Assembly: GCA_014237145.1 (NCBI GenBank)
Contig: JAAXOC010000100.1
Span: 1-64,000 of the forward strand
Direction of reading: 5' to 3'
DNA: 64,000 nucleotides
Origin: ANME-2 cluster archaeon
GTDB lineage: Archaea > Halobacteriota > Methanosarcinia > Methanosarcinales > Methanocomedenaceae
Part shown: piece by piece, positions 17,343-26,699 of the stretch
Layout of the letters: the number at the start of each line of letters is the position of its first letter
How positions within the stretch are numbered: the stretch's first letter is position 1
Translations under genes and position numbers: made by a program
The notes under the pieces: generated by a model
What the model was told of the DNA's origin: nothing
The model's input: the letters and a program-made list of their open reading frames with translations, nothing else
The model's database searches: none

Positions 17343-17439
17343 GCGATTTAATTGTAGATTTTAGCTTCCTTAAATATTATTATATCCGAGTTTCGCATTA
17401 AATATAAATTTCAATTGTGTAAATGAAATGTTTCCAATT

Positions 17440-19266
17440 TTACTTATACCACAGCACCATTCGAAGTTCCCTCATGAATCCGAGTCCACTACCCTGGTTG
17501 AGGTGGATGAGTTTATTTACGGTCACTGCTTCTCCTGTGGGATAGCCGTTGATCATCTCTTCAAATTCCGGACAATCGTCACATAACGTGCCGTCCGGAT
17601 TGATCAGGTACAGATTATAATTTACATATGCCGGCATGTTGAAGCGCATGTAATCGTTGAGCTGTGTGATATTGATACCACCACAATTAGAATCGCTGTA
17701 AAGAGTATTTTTGCCATCGATTGGGAGTACATGAATTAGGATTGTGTTGGTCTCTGCCGCTGCTGCAGGGTCCGTTCCACCAGTAGTTCCATAAAATATG
17801 TAATAATCTCCTGATGTATTTGCTGTTAATTTTACATTTTGATTGCCGTTGAATGGATCTGATAACGATAATTTATTACGATCGTAGTTAGGACCGTTAT
17901 ATCTCTCTAAATTAATATTGAATTTATTAGTGTTCTGGGGGAATGAATTTAAACTCCCACCTAAAATAAATGTGAGGAGTGTTGAATCCCCTTCATAAAT
18001 CACATACTTATCGCTAACAATCAAACCATCATCAGAAAAAATTATTCTATGTCTATTAGATGTATTCTCATCTAAGTCTATTGCTTGTATATAATATGAT
18101 GCTGCCTTATTGGTAAGATCAGGAGGCCAAATATATGAAAATCGCCCTTCTCCTGCAATTAAATTGTCGAATAAATAATATTCATTGTTGGTGATGTTTG
18201 AAACTTTTATTTCAATTGTGTCAGCATCTTCAACTGTTATGTTGCCTTCAGCTTTAGAAGGATATTTCAATATTGTATTTATTTTATTCCACCCCGAGCT
18301 TAAGGGATTAGTATTATTCCAAGTAAGTTTACCAGTGACACTTGCACTACTGTTGGACAACTCCACATCAATCGTTTCATTCTCATTTATTGAAAAAAAG
18401 TAAAATGATAAAATATCATTTTGATCAAAATTATATGTAGTGCTTATAGTTTTTTTAAGCCAAAAACTTGAGCCACTATTTACAGATATCGAATGACTTT
18501 CATTAATATTACTAACATTAGTACTATTCAATCCTAAATTGCCTGATGAGGTCCACAAACTGAAATTTTCACAATCATCAACAATTATCCCATATGTCGT
18601 GTTACTCACAGGAGATTTTATAACAGTTGGTTTATAATTCAAAATCTCTATACTCAAACCGGGAACTCCCGAACCCTTTGAATCGTATACAACCCCACTT
18701 ACATTCTTATCACCAGCAGCAGATATTCCACTTATATCAGTATCCAAAAAATAATGGCCAACCTTAATTGTAACATAATTTGACCACGTTGATTCATCGT
18801 CGTCAATTGCTCTTACATTATATTCACCAACAGAAGAAAAATTCGTTACCATCGTTCCATTTATGGTTCCTATATTCGTTTCAGTTTTTAATCCCAGAAC
18901 TGACCTTTCAAGTGAAAGATTCTGGTATAGTATCTCAGTATAGCCCAATGTATATACTGTAAATGTGACATTCTCCCCTGGTTCCACAAATGTCTTATCT
19001 GCCACCAGGGTATAATTCCTGTAAATAAGACCGAGACCAGCCCAATATCCGGGAACAATATCTACAACTGGTGTTACTTCTATCAGGTCAAGATTATCCC
19101 TGCCTATGTTCATCAACTGCACCTTAGAATGTTCACCTGTTTTCTGCGCCACGTCAGGCAGGCTGTTGGAAAAGAACAGGACTGTACTGATAATGAGGGC
19201 AGCACCCAATATCGCCTCTAGCGTATAGGTCAAAGCGTGCTCGTTCTCGGAAAGTTTCGGTGACAT
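17440..19266 (-). CDS. Large exported protein with pilin-like N-terminal anchor
   Basis: 608 residues and the last gene of the pilus operon. A short charged N terminus (SPKLSENEHALTYTLEAIL) leads into one hydrophobic helix (to about residue 33), like the other pilin-like proteins here, and the rest is extracellular. The ectodomain is Asn/Ser/Thr rich with many N-glycosylation sequons and Ig-like beta strands (FVEPGENVTFTVYTLGYTEI, VSGVVYDSKGSGVPGLSIEI). Two Cys pairs sit near the C terminus (NCGG, CDDC). It starts four bases after the preceding stop. A surface adhesin or pilus-tip component is an inference. Confidence 0.65.
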   Translation of the reverse strand: MSPKLSENEHALTYTLEAILGAALIISTVLFFSNSLPDVAQKTGEHSKVQLMNIGRDNLDLIEVTPVVDIVPGYWAGLGLIYRNYTLVADKTFVEPGENVTFTVYTLGYTEILYQNLSLERSVLGLKTETNIGTINGTMVTNFSSVGEYNVRAIDDDESTWSNYVTIKVGHYFLDTDISGISAAGDKNVSGVVYDSKGSGVPGLSIEILNYKPTVIKSPVSNTTYGIIVDDCENFSLWTSSGNLGLNSTNVSNINESHSISVNSGSSFWLKKTISTTYNFDQNDILSFYFFSINENETIDVELSNSSASVTGKLTWNNTNPLSSGWNKINTILKYPSKAEGNITVEDADTIEIKVSNITNNEYYLFDNLIAGEGRFSYIWPPDLTNKAASYYIQAIDLDENTSNRHRIIFSDDGLIVSDKYVIYEGDSTLLTFILGGSLNSFPQNTNKFNINLERYNGPNYDRNKLSLSDPFNGNQNVKLTANTSGDYYIFYGTTGGTDPAAAAETNTILIHVLPIDGKNTLYSDSNCGGINITQLNDYMRFNMPAYVNYNLYLINPDGTLCDDCPEFEEMINGYPTGEAVTVNKLIHLNQGSGLGFMRELRMVLWYK

Positions 19267-19269
19267 TAT

Positions 19270-19644
19270 TCACACCTCTGGCAATTCTTCTTCAATTCTA
19301 ATATCTTTATCCACAAACACAATAGTGGTCTTTGAGCCATTGTCATTGTGTATGAAATCTATACTATAACCATGCAAAATGGCAAGGTCTTTCATTTCAT
19401 TTTCAAACACTGTGAGATTAATTGGTTTTGAGTAATTCAAATATTCCGATTTATCGTAGATATTAATATATCGTTCCCTGACATCCTGGTAGTAATAAGT
19501 TGAGTCCATATTCTCACGATTGATAGACTTCTCGCCGGTAACAAGCGTTGAATACTCATACGATGTTATCAACACGATAGCAAGCGCTACAGTTACACAT
19601 GCTATCAATATCAACTGCCCTGTTTCATCATCAAATTTCCGCAT
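19270..19644 (-). CDS. Pilin-like membrane-anchored protein (124 aa)
   Basis: The N terminus RKFDDETGQLILIACVTVAL places acidic residues right before a helix of about 20 residues, like archaeal type IV pilin-like proteins of the haloarchaeal/methanogen DUF7261 type. An acidic, Tyr-rich soluble domain follows and ends EELPEV. It is encoded one base after 19646-20326 and four bases before 17440-19266, inside a tightly packed operon. It probably serves as a minor pilin or assembly factor; no peptidase cleavage motif is certain. Confidence 0.6.
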   Translation of the reverse strand: MRKFDDETGQLILIACVTVALAIVLITSYEYSTLVTGEKSINRENMDSTYYYQDVRERYINIYDKSEYLNYSKPINLTVFENEMKDLAILHGYSIDFIHNDNGSKTTIVFVDKDIRIEEELPEV

Positions 19645-19645
19645 G

Positions 19646-20326
19646 CTACCACACCCACATGTTAATTCTGTAATGAATCACTTTATTATTATTATTATCA
19701 TTAGATTTCAGATACTCACCCGTAATAGGATCCTTTATGTAAACATACCTGTCCACTGCTGATACAGTATTGAGGCGGGCCCCATTCACATTACTGAGAT
19801 TTGTTTCAAGAGGTGTCGAACTAAATTGTAGTTGTCCGACCGGATGTATTTGCATATAGAAATCGTACCCTGTGAGACCCAGCGCCCTGGTGGCGTTCTC
19901 ACGCTCGGCCATTGGCGTGCTAGAGTTAGGGAATTCCCACCATTTAACATTAATCTCACTGGAATTATAGCCAGGTCCCATTAAAGCCTTCACTTTTGCC
20001 ACATCAAGTACTTTATGTGCCGTATCCTGATTGCCAACACTATAGACCAAACCTATATTCGTTACGTTTGAGTAGTTTCCAGATTTCCATTCATCTTCCC
20101 ACTCCGGCCCCCCGGCATTCTTCGACTCCCCTATATTCTGCACTAAATTATCCGTAGCCCTTGTGGCAGTCATATACTGTTTGATACGCCAGTCCCTATC
20201 TTCATAGGATATATTTGGCATGATCATAAGTGCGCCTATCATAGCCGAAATAACAAGTACTACTGCAAACATTAGATCGATGGTGACCGATGCATTGTCA
20301 TTCCTGGTTATTCTATCCAAAGCCAT
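19646..20326 (-). CDS. Pilin-like membrane-anchored protein (226 aa)
   Basis: It begins ALDRITRNDNASVTIDLMFA and continues into a hydrophobic helix to about residue 38, the pattern of archaeal class III-signal minor pilins (DUF7288-like by context). The ectodomain has several N-glycosylation sequons and a conserved-looking DFYMQIHPVG segment. Its start overlaps the upstream gene by 19 bases. The role is inferred from the operon: a component of the pilus or secretion apparatus driven by the adjacent ATPase. Confidence 0.6.
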   Translation of the reverse strand: MALDRITRNDNASVTIDLMFAVVLVISAMIGALMIMPNISYEDRDWRIKQYMTATRATDNLVQNIGESKNAGGPEWEDEWKSGNYSNVTNIGLVYSVGNQDTAHKVLDVAKVKALMGPGYNSSEINVKWWEFPNSSTPMAERENATRALGLTGYDFYMQIHPVGQLQFSSTPLETNLSNVNGARLNTVSAVDRYVYIKDPITGEYLKSNDNNNNKVIHYRINMWVW

Positions 20327-20787
20327 GCCCCTGAATTGTTCTTTATCATTTTGATGTTCATCTCACCTGATCCGCTGTACACGAGTCCCTTAGCGTTCAC
20401 ATGAGTGTCAATAGAATTGAGCATAGTGATGACCTCATAATTTCCCCCTTCAATGTTCACCGATGCCACACCCTCGGATGTCGCATTCTTTAGCATGATA
20501 CTGTAACCTTTCCCTCCCAATGTAAGAGGTATGTCACGTTCCATGTAAATAGTGATATTGTTAGCTGTTGGGTGTGCACTTGTGATGTACATATTTGTTA
20601 TATCACGGCCAATTTCACTTCCAAGGTCAGAAAATTCAGTATACATTGCCTGTTGGGATGAATGTTCAGCGCGCACGTAAAACGCACCTGTGAAGGATGC
20701 CATCAATACCATAACCAAAAATAGATTAAGAATATAACCCAGTTCGATATTAACAGCATTATCATCGTCAATGAATTTTCGAACCAT
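20308..20787 (-). CDS. Pilin-like membrane-anchored protein (159 aa)
   Basis: The N terminus VRKFIDDDNAVNIELGYILN followed by LFLVMVLMASFTGAF gives a single membrane anchor with acidic residues before it, as in DUF7266-type minor pilins of methanogens and haloarchaea. The rest is beta-rich (IYMERDIPLTLGGKGYSIML) and closes with GAWLWIE. Eight bases separate it from 20796-21656. Presumed pilus accessory subunit. Confidence 0.6.
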   Translation of the reverse strand: MVRKFIDDDNAVNIELGYILNLFLVMVLMASFTGAFYVRAEHSSQQAMYTEFSDLGSEIGRDITNMYITSAHPTANNITIYMERDIPLTLGGKGYSIMLKNATSEGVASVNIEGGNYEVITMLNSIDTHVNAKGLVYSGSGEMNIKMIKNNSGAWLWIE

Positions 20788-20795
20788 TGTCGCAC

Positions 20796-21656
20796 CTACT
20801 CTATCTCCTGGTCAATACCCGAATCATACACAGAAAGAAAAATATCCAGCGCGTTTTTGTTACCATTCGTACCATATACCTGTACTTCAAGAGGCATTGT
20901 TCCGCTGATATTGTAACCTGTTGTGTCCCCTTTATTTCCTGGTGTGAGTCCCGCTCCTGAAAGTTCTTCATCAAAGAACTCACTCCATGCACTGGGATAA
21001 TCGCTGAATATCAAAATATTTGATTGATTTGAGTTTTGATCACCTGTGGATTCTATTGTCTGGTTGTAATACCTCAACCTGGTCTCCACTATTGCTTTAC
21101 TTTCACCTGCAGTTGAGGAAATTGACCCTCTTAAATTGATGGCATGTATCGAGATGATCGTGCGATCCGTCCCACTATTAAATATGTTTATCAGCGGGTC
21201 TGAGAACATTATCGGGGTTCCGGATCCATACATTCGTATAATTGCTCCATTCTCATATACAATAAACTCATCACCTGACTTATATTCTATCTTCCCTGTT
21301 GAAATATTTGTCGTATATTCCCCCCCATTTGCAGTATGTGTAAGATTCGTGCTGCTTGGAAATTCGGAGAGTGTACCATCCATTAATTCAAAATGTGTTT
21401 CCCGCGAAGGCGCAGTCCCTGAAATATCAGTAATATTGGAAGGGTCTTGCACCCATATTGGTCCACGCACTACCTCCTCGATGTCGTTCTGGAGTGATAA
21501 GAACGAGTTCATAGCCACATCCATCTTCGCAGTATGCTTGGCAGAATCGATCATTGGTACTCCAACCACCATGATCAATCCAATAACGACCATCATTGTA
21601 GATAAGATCAGCATCATGCCCAGGACTTCAGATGCGGCTTTTGTTGAGTTTATCAT
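20796..21656 (-). CDS. Pilin-like membrane-anchored protein (286 aa)
   Basis: It opens INSTKAASEVLGMMLILSTM and continues as one hydrophobic helix to about residue 33 (DUF7289-like). The AASEVLG motif resembles archaeal pilin cleavage contexts. The ectodomain is long, Ser/Thr/Asn rich, with an FELMDGTLSEFP-type segment seen in similar proteins. Its ATG overlaps the stop of the platform gene (ATGA), so translation is coupled. Likely part of the same surface structure. Confidence 0.6.
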   Translation of the reverse strand: MINSTKAASEVLGMMLILSTMMVVIGLIMVVGVPMIDSAKHTAKMDVAMNSFLSLQNDIEEVVRGPIWVQDPSNITDISGTAPSRETHFELMDGTLSEFPSSTNLTHTANGGEYTTNISTGKIEYKSGDEFIVYENGAIIRMYGSGTPIMFSDPLINIFNSGTDRTIISIHAINLRGSISSTAGESKAIVETRLRYYNQTIESTGDQNSNQSNILIFSDYPSAWSEFFDEELSGAGLTPGNKGDTTGYNISGTMPLEVQVYGTNGNKNALDIFLSVYDSGIDQEIE

Positions 21657-23587
21657 CCTATCACCAATATTTTAAATGAAGCAAATGCAATCAACATCAT
21701 GATGAGCGAATGTTTAAAACCTAACCGTGGGTCACCTTCACCAAGGACACCAGCCATCATGCCTGAGAAGAAGCCTTGTATCAGTACTGTGTGGTAAAAA
21801 TAAACTTCATAGAACGCAAGGTCAAAGTTCCTGACAAATCCCCCTCCTACTTGTCCTGCTGCTGCCATCTGGGGGAGAAAAGATGTTGCAAGTGTATGCA
21901 CAATATACAGGTATACGAGGAATGTGACGTAAATGATGATCACATAGATCAGCATGTTCGTGAATTTATCCTTTTTGAGCTGTAGATTGATATTCGTGTC
22001 TATCGATGCAATATCCAGAACCTCACGAATATCACCGCTTGACTCACTTGCTTTTGTGATGAGTGCCGTCAAACGTGAGAGCATATTTATTTTTAATTTA
22101 TTGGCAAACCGTGTGAAAGCTTCTTTTGTGCTTGCACCCCATGAGATGTCAGTATACATTCTCTCAATGTGAAAACGAAGCGCTCCACTTTCACTTCTGA
22201 GCAGGATTCGCAGTGATTCAGAAAGGGAGACACCGGTTTCATTAATGATTGAAAGGTTTTTCAGGAAATGTGGTATTGCCCTCTCGATCTTTCGCATCTT
22301 ATATGCACGGATCTCATAAAACACGATATAAGGTATAAGTGCTATGATAACTGCAAGTAAAATGTAATCGGTAAGATAAGCAAATGCCTGGGCATACCCA
22401 CTTGAAAGTGTATCCTGATTTGAGAGTGTAGGGATTGCAAGTGCTACGATTGCCGCAGGAATGCTAATGTAAAAGCTGAGTGCCGGTTCTTTATGGAAGG
22501 CATTCAGCGGATGTTTTATAATATTTAAATAATATAACCGTTTTTTAGCTTTCTCATATTCGTCGAAAAGTTCCTGTTCATTTCCTGCTGGTATTTCAGC
22601 TACTCTTAATCCCACAAACTTTTTCACTTTTTTAAGGCTCAAACTCCCGATGATCTGTTCATCCTTTGGAAGCATGAGGTCAATTAAGAATATGAACGCG
22701 ATCGAACTGAATGGTATGATGACGTATGTCATACTCAGTAATAACCCTGTCATTGAGCCTTTCATGGCTCCGAGTGTTACGGCTACGATGAGTATAAAAA
22801 GAGGGGCTGCGACAAAACCTGTTACATAACTTTCTGCGATCATGCCCAGCATATCGAGAAAAAGCGAATGTTCTGATTTTGTCTTCCTCCGGTAACTATC
22901 TATCTGGATTTCCAGGAATTCAGGTATATCACCGCCGTTATCGATAAGAGTTATAAGATTTCCTATGAACTGGCTAAAACTCGGAGATGGCGTACTCATC
23001 TGGAGATTCTTAAGCGCTGTCATGAAGTCTGCACCCAGGAGTTCTGTATCACGTAATACTATGGCGAACTCATGTGAGATCTCTCCGTAGACGTTTGATA
23101 ATTCAGCGATCGAACGGATGATCTCGATAATATTTGTTTCTCCTTTACTCAATGCATACATGTATGTAATGGTACTCGGAAGTTGAGTTTCAATTTTTAC
23201 CTTCCTGATATTGGCTTTAGCAGAAGGATAGATCATGAATACAGAGTAAATAAGACCCATAAGGACCACAGAGGAAACCACTCCGGTTAAGACGATCAGG
23301 ATATAATCCTTATAGGGCGTGAAAAAACGTAAGAATTCTGCTGCACCGGGATTGTAGAGCATCAGTGGCGGCAAGTCGACCAGCGTAGTTATTATAATCC
23401 CAATTATTGTGCCTATGATCAAGGTTGCGATTGCAGCAATGATCGATATCGCAATTGCTTCAGAGATATATTCTTCATATGGCTTGAAGATATGAGCACT
23501 TCTGAGCTGGCCCCTTGTTTTGAGGTACCTATCATGGTGGGATACAAAATTTCCGAACTTGTCGAATGCAAACTGGTTAAAGTTCAT
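21653..23587 (-). CDS. Fused TadB-TadC type pilus/secretion platform protein (ArlJ/FlaJ-like)
   Basis: 644 residues containing two type II secretion F (GSPII_F) domains in tandem. The first half has MYALSKGETNIIEIIRSIAE and STPSPSFSQFIGNLITLIDN; the second has FLKNLSIINETGVSLSESLR, ISWGASTKEAFTRFANKL and ITKASESSGDIREVLDIA. About eight to ten membrane helices in blocks frame the two cytoplasmic domains. It is the membrane platform on which the ATPase acts. In the second motor of this window (59306-61553) the same two halves are separate genes. The start overlaps the ATPase stop by one base (TAATG). Confidence 0.9.
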   Translation of the reverse strand: MNFNQFAFDKFGNFVSHHDRYLKTRGQLRSAHIFKPYEEYISEAIAISIIAAIATLIIGTIIGIIITTLVDLPPLMLYNPGAAEFLRFFTPYKDYILIVLTGVVSSVVLMGLIYSVFMIYPSAKANIRKVKIETQLPSTITYMYALSKGETNIIEIIRSIAELSNVYGEISHEFAIVLRDTELLGADFMTALKNLQMSTPSPSFSQFIGNLITLIDNGGDIPEFLEIQIDSYRRKTKSEHSLFLDMLGMIAESYVTGFVAAPLFILIVAVTLGAMKGSMTGLLLSMTYVIIPFSSIAFIFLIDLMLPKDEQIIGSLSLKKVKKFVGLRVAEIPAGNEQELFDEYEKAKKRLYYLNIIKHPLNAFHKEPALSFYISIPAAIVALAIPTLSNQDTLSSGYAQAFAYLTDYILLAVIIALIPYIVFYEIRAYKMRKIERAIPHFLKNLSIINETGVSLSESLRILLRSESGALRFHIERMYTDISWGASTKEAFTRFANKLKINMLSRLTALITKASESSGDIREVLDIASIDTNINLQLKKDKFTNMLIYVIIIYVTFLVYLYIVHTLATSFLPQMAAAGQVGGGFVRNFDLAFYEVYFYHTVLIQGFFSGMMAGVLGEGDPRLGFKHSLIMMLIAFASFKILVIG

Positions 23588-26061
23588 TAGCTGAACTCCT
23601 CACTTTGAATTTTCTGTATGAGTTTTTCCTGATTGGTGCTGAACTCTTCACTTTGAATTCTCTGTACGAGTTTTTCCTGATTGGTGCTGAACTCCTCACT
23701 TTGAATTCTCTGTACGAGTTTTTCCTGATTGTTGCTGAACTCCTCACTTTGAATTCTCTGTACAAGTTTTTCCTGATTGGTGCTGAACTCATCACTTTGA
23801 ATTCTCTGTATGAGTTTTTCCTGATTGGTGCTGAACTCTTTGATTATATTAACAACTGAATCATAATCTGTGATATTCTGGTCGACCATATACTGAAGTA
23901 CCAGTTCCCGGTGGTATAAAGTCAATTCCAGATGTTTTTTAGTCCATCCCCGCCGGTCTCTTATGTCCTCTAAAACCTGGGAGTCCCTTATTGTGCTAAA
24001 ATCATCGTTGATCGGATTCCATCTGGATAATTCAAGTGTGTTAAGACTTCTTGTTTCCTGGTCAAGGTCAATGATCTCTATTAAATTCACTGAGCGCCTG
24101 ATTCTTTTTCCCTTAATGTAGATAGCACTCTGCACAATAAGGATATCAAGTGCCGTGATCATGACCCTTGGCACGTTGATGGGTTCGTTCTCCAGCCTGT
24201 TGATGGCTGCCTGCACACTGCCTGCATGCATTGTTGAATATGTGGTATGTCCGGTACTCATTGCCTGGAAAAGAGTGAGGGCCTCTTTACCCCGGACTTC
24301 CCCGACAAGAAGGTATTCCGGACGCTGCCTTAACCCCTGGCGAAGCAGGTCGTACATGTCAACGGAGCCTTTACCTCCGTCCGTGAACGGTTCTCGTGTT
24401 AAGCCTGCTATCCAGTTTTCATGGTAAAGCTGCAGTTCCCGTGTATCTTCCAGGCTGACTACTTTTGCCTTTTGAGGGATAAAAAGGGAGATCGCATTAA
24501 GTGAGGTGGTCTTCCCTGATGCTGTGCCGCCTGCCAGGATAAGGCTCTTATTGTTCTCGACGGCAAGCCACAAATATGCCATTATCTCCACATTGTATGT
24601 CCCGAAATTAATGAGGTCCACAGGAGTGAGGGGTACTTCCTTGAACCTCCTGATCGTAAAGGAACTCCCGCGGGTTGTAATCTCTCTTCCCAGGGTCTCT
24701 TGAAGGCGGGACCCATCAGAAAGCGTGGCATCCAGAGACGGTTTGGCTATTGAGATATTCTTACCGCTTCGCTGTGCCATTAGAAAAACGAAGGAGTTCA
24801 GTTCTTCTTCTTCGTAGATGAGATTGGTTTTGATGTTCTCATATCTTCTATGGTAAAGATACACTGGTATATCCGGCCCACTGCAGGATATATCCTCGAG
24901 TTCCGGATCTTTCATTAACGGATCGATACGACCGAATCCAATGTTGTTCCTTGTTAAATAATATACAATCTTGTGAAAAGTTTTGAAATCAACGTCCTGG
25001 ATATATTTATCAATCAGTTCCCTGACTTTACTTGTCAGGACCTCTGTCCTGTCAGCTCCATTGATCAGGTCCTTATATGACAGCAGGTCACGGGACCTTT
25101 CATAGATATCCCTGAGAAGTTTGGCCTCGAAGGTTGACATTTCAGGCTCGGCAATAAAATAAATATAATCATCATCGGTTTCGTTGTGCTGGATAGAAAC
25201 AAAAGAGAAGGGGTCATTTACCCAATAACGTTCAATTTCTGTGTAGCCCGGAATACCTTCAAAGTATATGTTGAGTCTGTCATCTGCTGTTTTTACTATT
25301 AATTCATCTGTTCTGTCGTCATCGATTTTCAGGCAAACCCTTGTTTTTTCGTCATCAAGTCTTAGCGAAAGACTGTTTTTCACATCTGAATATATGTTAA
25401 ACTTATCATTTACTGTCTTTACAGTAAATTCATCAGTTGTAACACCATCGATTTCCAGGCTTACACTGGTTTTTTCTTCGTTAAGTGTAAGGATAAGCCA
25501 ATGATCTTCACCAAATATTTCAATGATATTACCTTCATTGATGTTATCAATTCCAGTGGTTACACCTTCGTTGATGTTATCGATTTCAGTTGTTTCAGCC
25601 GAATCCGGATCATCATGATTTTGTTCATCAAATGTTCCAGTGGTTGTATCTTCACCGATCTTTTCAATTTTAGCTGTTTCCACCCAATCCAGGTCATATT
25701 TCTGTTCCAGGATTTTTTTAAATCTTTCTTCATCTTTTCCCGGAATTTCGTGCCAGCTGAACAATAACCCATCAGATACTTCAATGGTCATATCGTCATC
25801 GGTTTTTTCAATTCCGGCAATTTCTAACCAGTCAAAACTATAATTCTTATTTAGAAAATCTCTAAGTTTTTCGTCATCATTCCCGGGAATTTCATCCCAG
25901 GTGAACAAAAACATTTCCAGATCTACAATTTCCCCTTGAACCTCTCTGTCATATGGCTCAATTTCAGTGACTTCTTTATCTTCCGGCAAAGTGTCATTTT
26001 TCCTCAACGCTAATTGAGGGAATTTGATTTTTTCGAACTCGGTTTTTATATTTTCTAACAT
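23587..26061 (-). CDS. Type II/IV secretion ATPase (TadA/ArlI-like) with N- and C-terminal repeats
   Basis: 824 residues from the ATG at 26061, chosen because GGGAGGGACCATA precedes it. The ATPase core has GGTASGKTT (about residue 508), the Asp box SLEDTRELQL, and VGEVRGKEA with the His box TGHTTYSTMHA. Such hexameric ATPases power pilin polymerisation. The N-terminal 300 residues are acidic and duplicated: TWDEIPGNDDEKL recurs as SWHEIPGKDEERF, and the VSLEIDGVTTDEFTVKTVND segment recurs as VCLKIDDDRTDELIVKTADD. The C terminus carries five 16-residue repeats of the type EFSTNQEKLVQRIQSE. Neither tail is normal for the family. It is first after the pilin in the operon. Confidence 0.9.
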   Translation of the reverse strand: MLENIKTEFEKIKFPQLALRKNDTLPEDKEVTEIEPYDREVQGEIVDLEMFLFTWDEIPGNDDEKLRDFLNKNYSFDWLEIAGIEKTDDDMTIEVSDGLLFSWHEIPGKDEERFKKILEQKYDLDWVETAKIEKIGEDTTTGTFDEQNHDDPDSAETTEIDNINEGVTTGIDNINEGNIIEIFGEDHWLILTLNEEKTSVSLEIDGVTTDEFTVKTVNDKFNIYSDVKNSLSLRLDDEKTRVCLKIDDDRTDELIVKTADDRLNIYFEGIPGYTEIERYWVNDPFSFVSIQHNETDDDYIYFIAEPEMSTFEAKLLRDIYERSRDLLSYKDLINGADRTEVLTSKVRELIDKYIQDVDFKTFHKIVYYLTRNNIGFGRIDPLMKDPELEDISCSGPDIPVYLYHRRYENIKTNLIYEEEELNSFVFLMAQRSGKNISIAKPSLDATLSDGSRLQETLGREITTRGSSFTIRRFKEVPLTPVDLINFGTYNVEIMAYLWLAVENNKSLILAGGTASGKTTSLNAISLFIPQKAKVVSLEDTRELQLYHENWIAGLTREPFTDGGKGSVDMYDLLRQGLRQRPEYLLVGEVRGKEALTLFQAMSTGHTTYSTMHAGSVQAAINRLENEPINVPRVMITALDILIVQSAIYIKGKRIRRSVNLIEIIDLDQETRSLNTLELSRWNPINDDFSTIRDSQVLEDIRDRRGWTKKHLELTLYHRELVLQYMVDQNITDYDSVVNIIKEFSTNQEKLIQRIQSDEFSTNQEKLVQRIQSEEFSNNQEKLVQRIQSEEFSTNQEKLVQRIQSEEFSTNQEKLIQKIQSEEFS
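23591..23839. repeat. 48-bp tandem repeat array inside the ATPase gene
   Basis: Five full 48-base units start at 23591, 23639, 23687, 23735 and 23783, with a partial sixth at 23831. Each begins CTGAACTC and ends near GATTGGTG. They encode the 16-residue C-terminal repeats of the secretion ATPase. Units are highly similar, with changes mostly silent or conservative (Val/Ile, Arg/Lys), suggesting recent expansion under coding constraint. Confidence 0.9.
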
Positions 26062-26137
26062 TATGGTCCCTCCCTGTTCCTGGCAGAATGTATGATTATA
26101 AAAAAAAATGCCCCAAAAAAGGGGCATAAATTAAGGT

Positions 26138-26557
26138 TTATTTAACAACCACTTGTACGTTTGCAATTAACTGGCCTGTAGGTTCGTCCATGACCATTAT
26201 CTCTATGATGTCACCTGCAGTAGTTGAAGTTGTATAATTGTAAGCAATTCTTCCTCCAGGTGTTAACGTACCTGACCCATTAAGAGGGTCATTAACCGTA
26301 TTAAGTGAGTTGCTATTGTCTGCATCTGTTATAGTTATCAGACATTCTCTCAATAATAATGCATCTCCACCTTCATGTTTGATCAAAACATCTGATGTAT
26401 TAGCTGAGAATTTCAGCTTTGCCTGCGGTGCTTCATCAGGTTCTCCTACTCCAAACATGAACACGGCTATGATCGTTGCTACTATCACTGTTATTGCCAC
26501 CATCAGGATAACCCCAAGAACTGGCGATACTGCTTCTTCGTTCTTTATATGTCTCAT
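26138..26557 (-). CDS. Archaeal type IV pilin
   Basis: 139 residues. The N terminus MRHIKNEEAVSPVLGVILMV and the following VAITVIVATIIAVFMFGV are the archaeal pilin signature (DUF1628-type, EAVSPVLGVILMVAITV) with a class III signal cut before the hydrophobic helix. The remainder is a small beta-rich domain typical of major pilins. Strong multiple Shine-Dalgarno-like sites and its own leader suggest high expression. It heads a nine-kilobase leftward operon with the ATPase, platform and minor pilin-like genes, and is the probable main filament subunit. Confidence 0.85.
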   Translation of the reverse strand: MRHIKNEEAVSPVLGVILMVAITVIVATIIAVFMFGVGEPDEAPQAKLKFSANTSDVLIKHEGGDALLLRECLITITDADNSNSLNTVNDPLNGSGTLTPGGRIAYNYTTSTTAGDIIEIMVMDEPTGQLIANVQVVVK

Positions 26558-26658
26558 TTTTTTTAACTCCTGTTTTTAAACTCCTATTTTTTATCTCCAA
26601 TTTTAAACCACTGAACAAAAGAATAATAACTTAGTTTTATTATTTCCTTTGTCCAGTG
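26558..26658 (-). promoter_or_regulatory. Pilin mRNA leader: hairpin plus repeated Shine-Dalgarno-like motifs
   Basis: In mRNA sense the leader contains an imperfect inverted repeat of about 21 bases (26609-26658: CACTGGACAAAGGAAATAAT against CACTGAACAAAAGAATAAT in complement). Three purine boxes follow (GGAGATAAAAAA, AGGAGTTTAAAAAC, AGGAGTTAAAAAAA) spaced about 14 bases apart, the last one adjacent to the pilin ATG. This could stabilise or tune translation of the pilin message. Confidence 0.5.
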
Positions 26659-26687
26659 ATTTTAATCACAATTAATTAATACATTTA

Positions 26688-26699
26688 ATTATATATAAA
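26688..26699 (-). promoter_or_regulatory. TATA box of the pilus operon
   Basis: TTTATATATAAT in the leftward sense lies about 130 bases before the pilin start codon, which implies a leader of about 100 bases that includes the hairpin. Confidence 0.5.

Noticed and set aside
23591-23839. Regular 48-base repeats resembling a CRISPR array
   Set aside because: Units are contiguous with no unique spacers and keep a reading frame in the ATPase gene.
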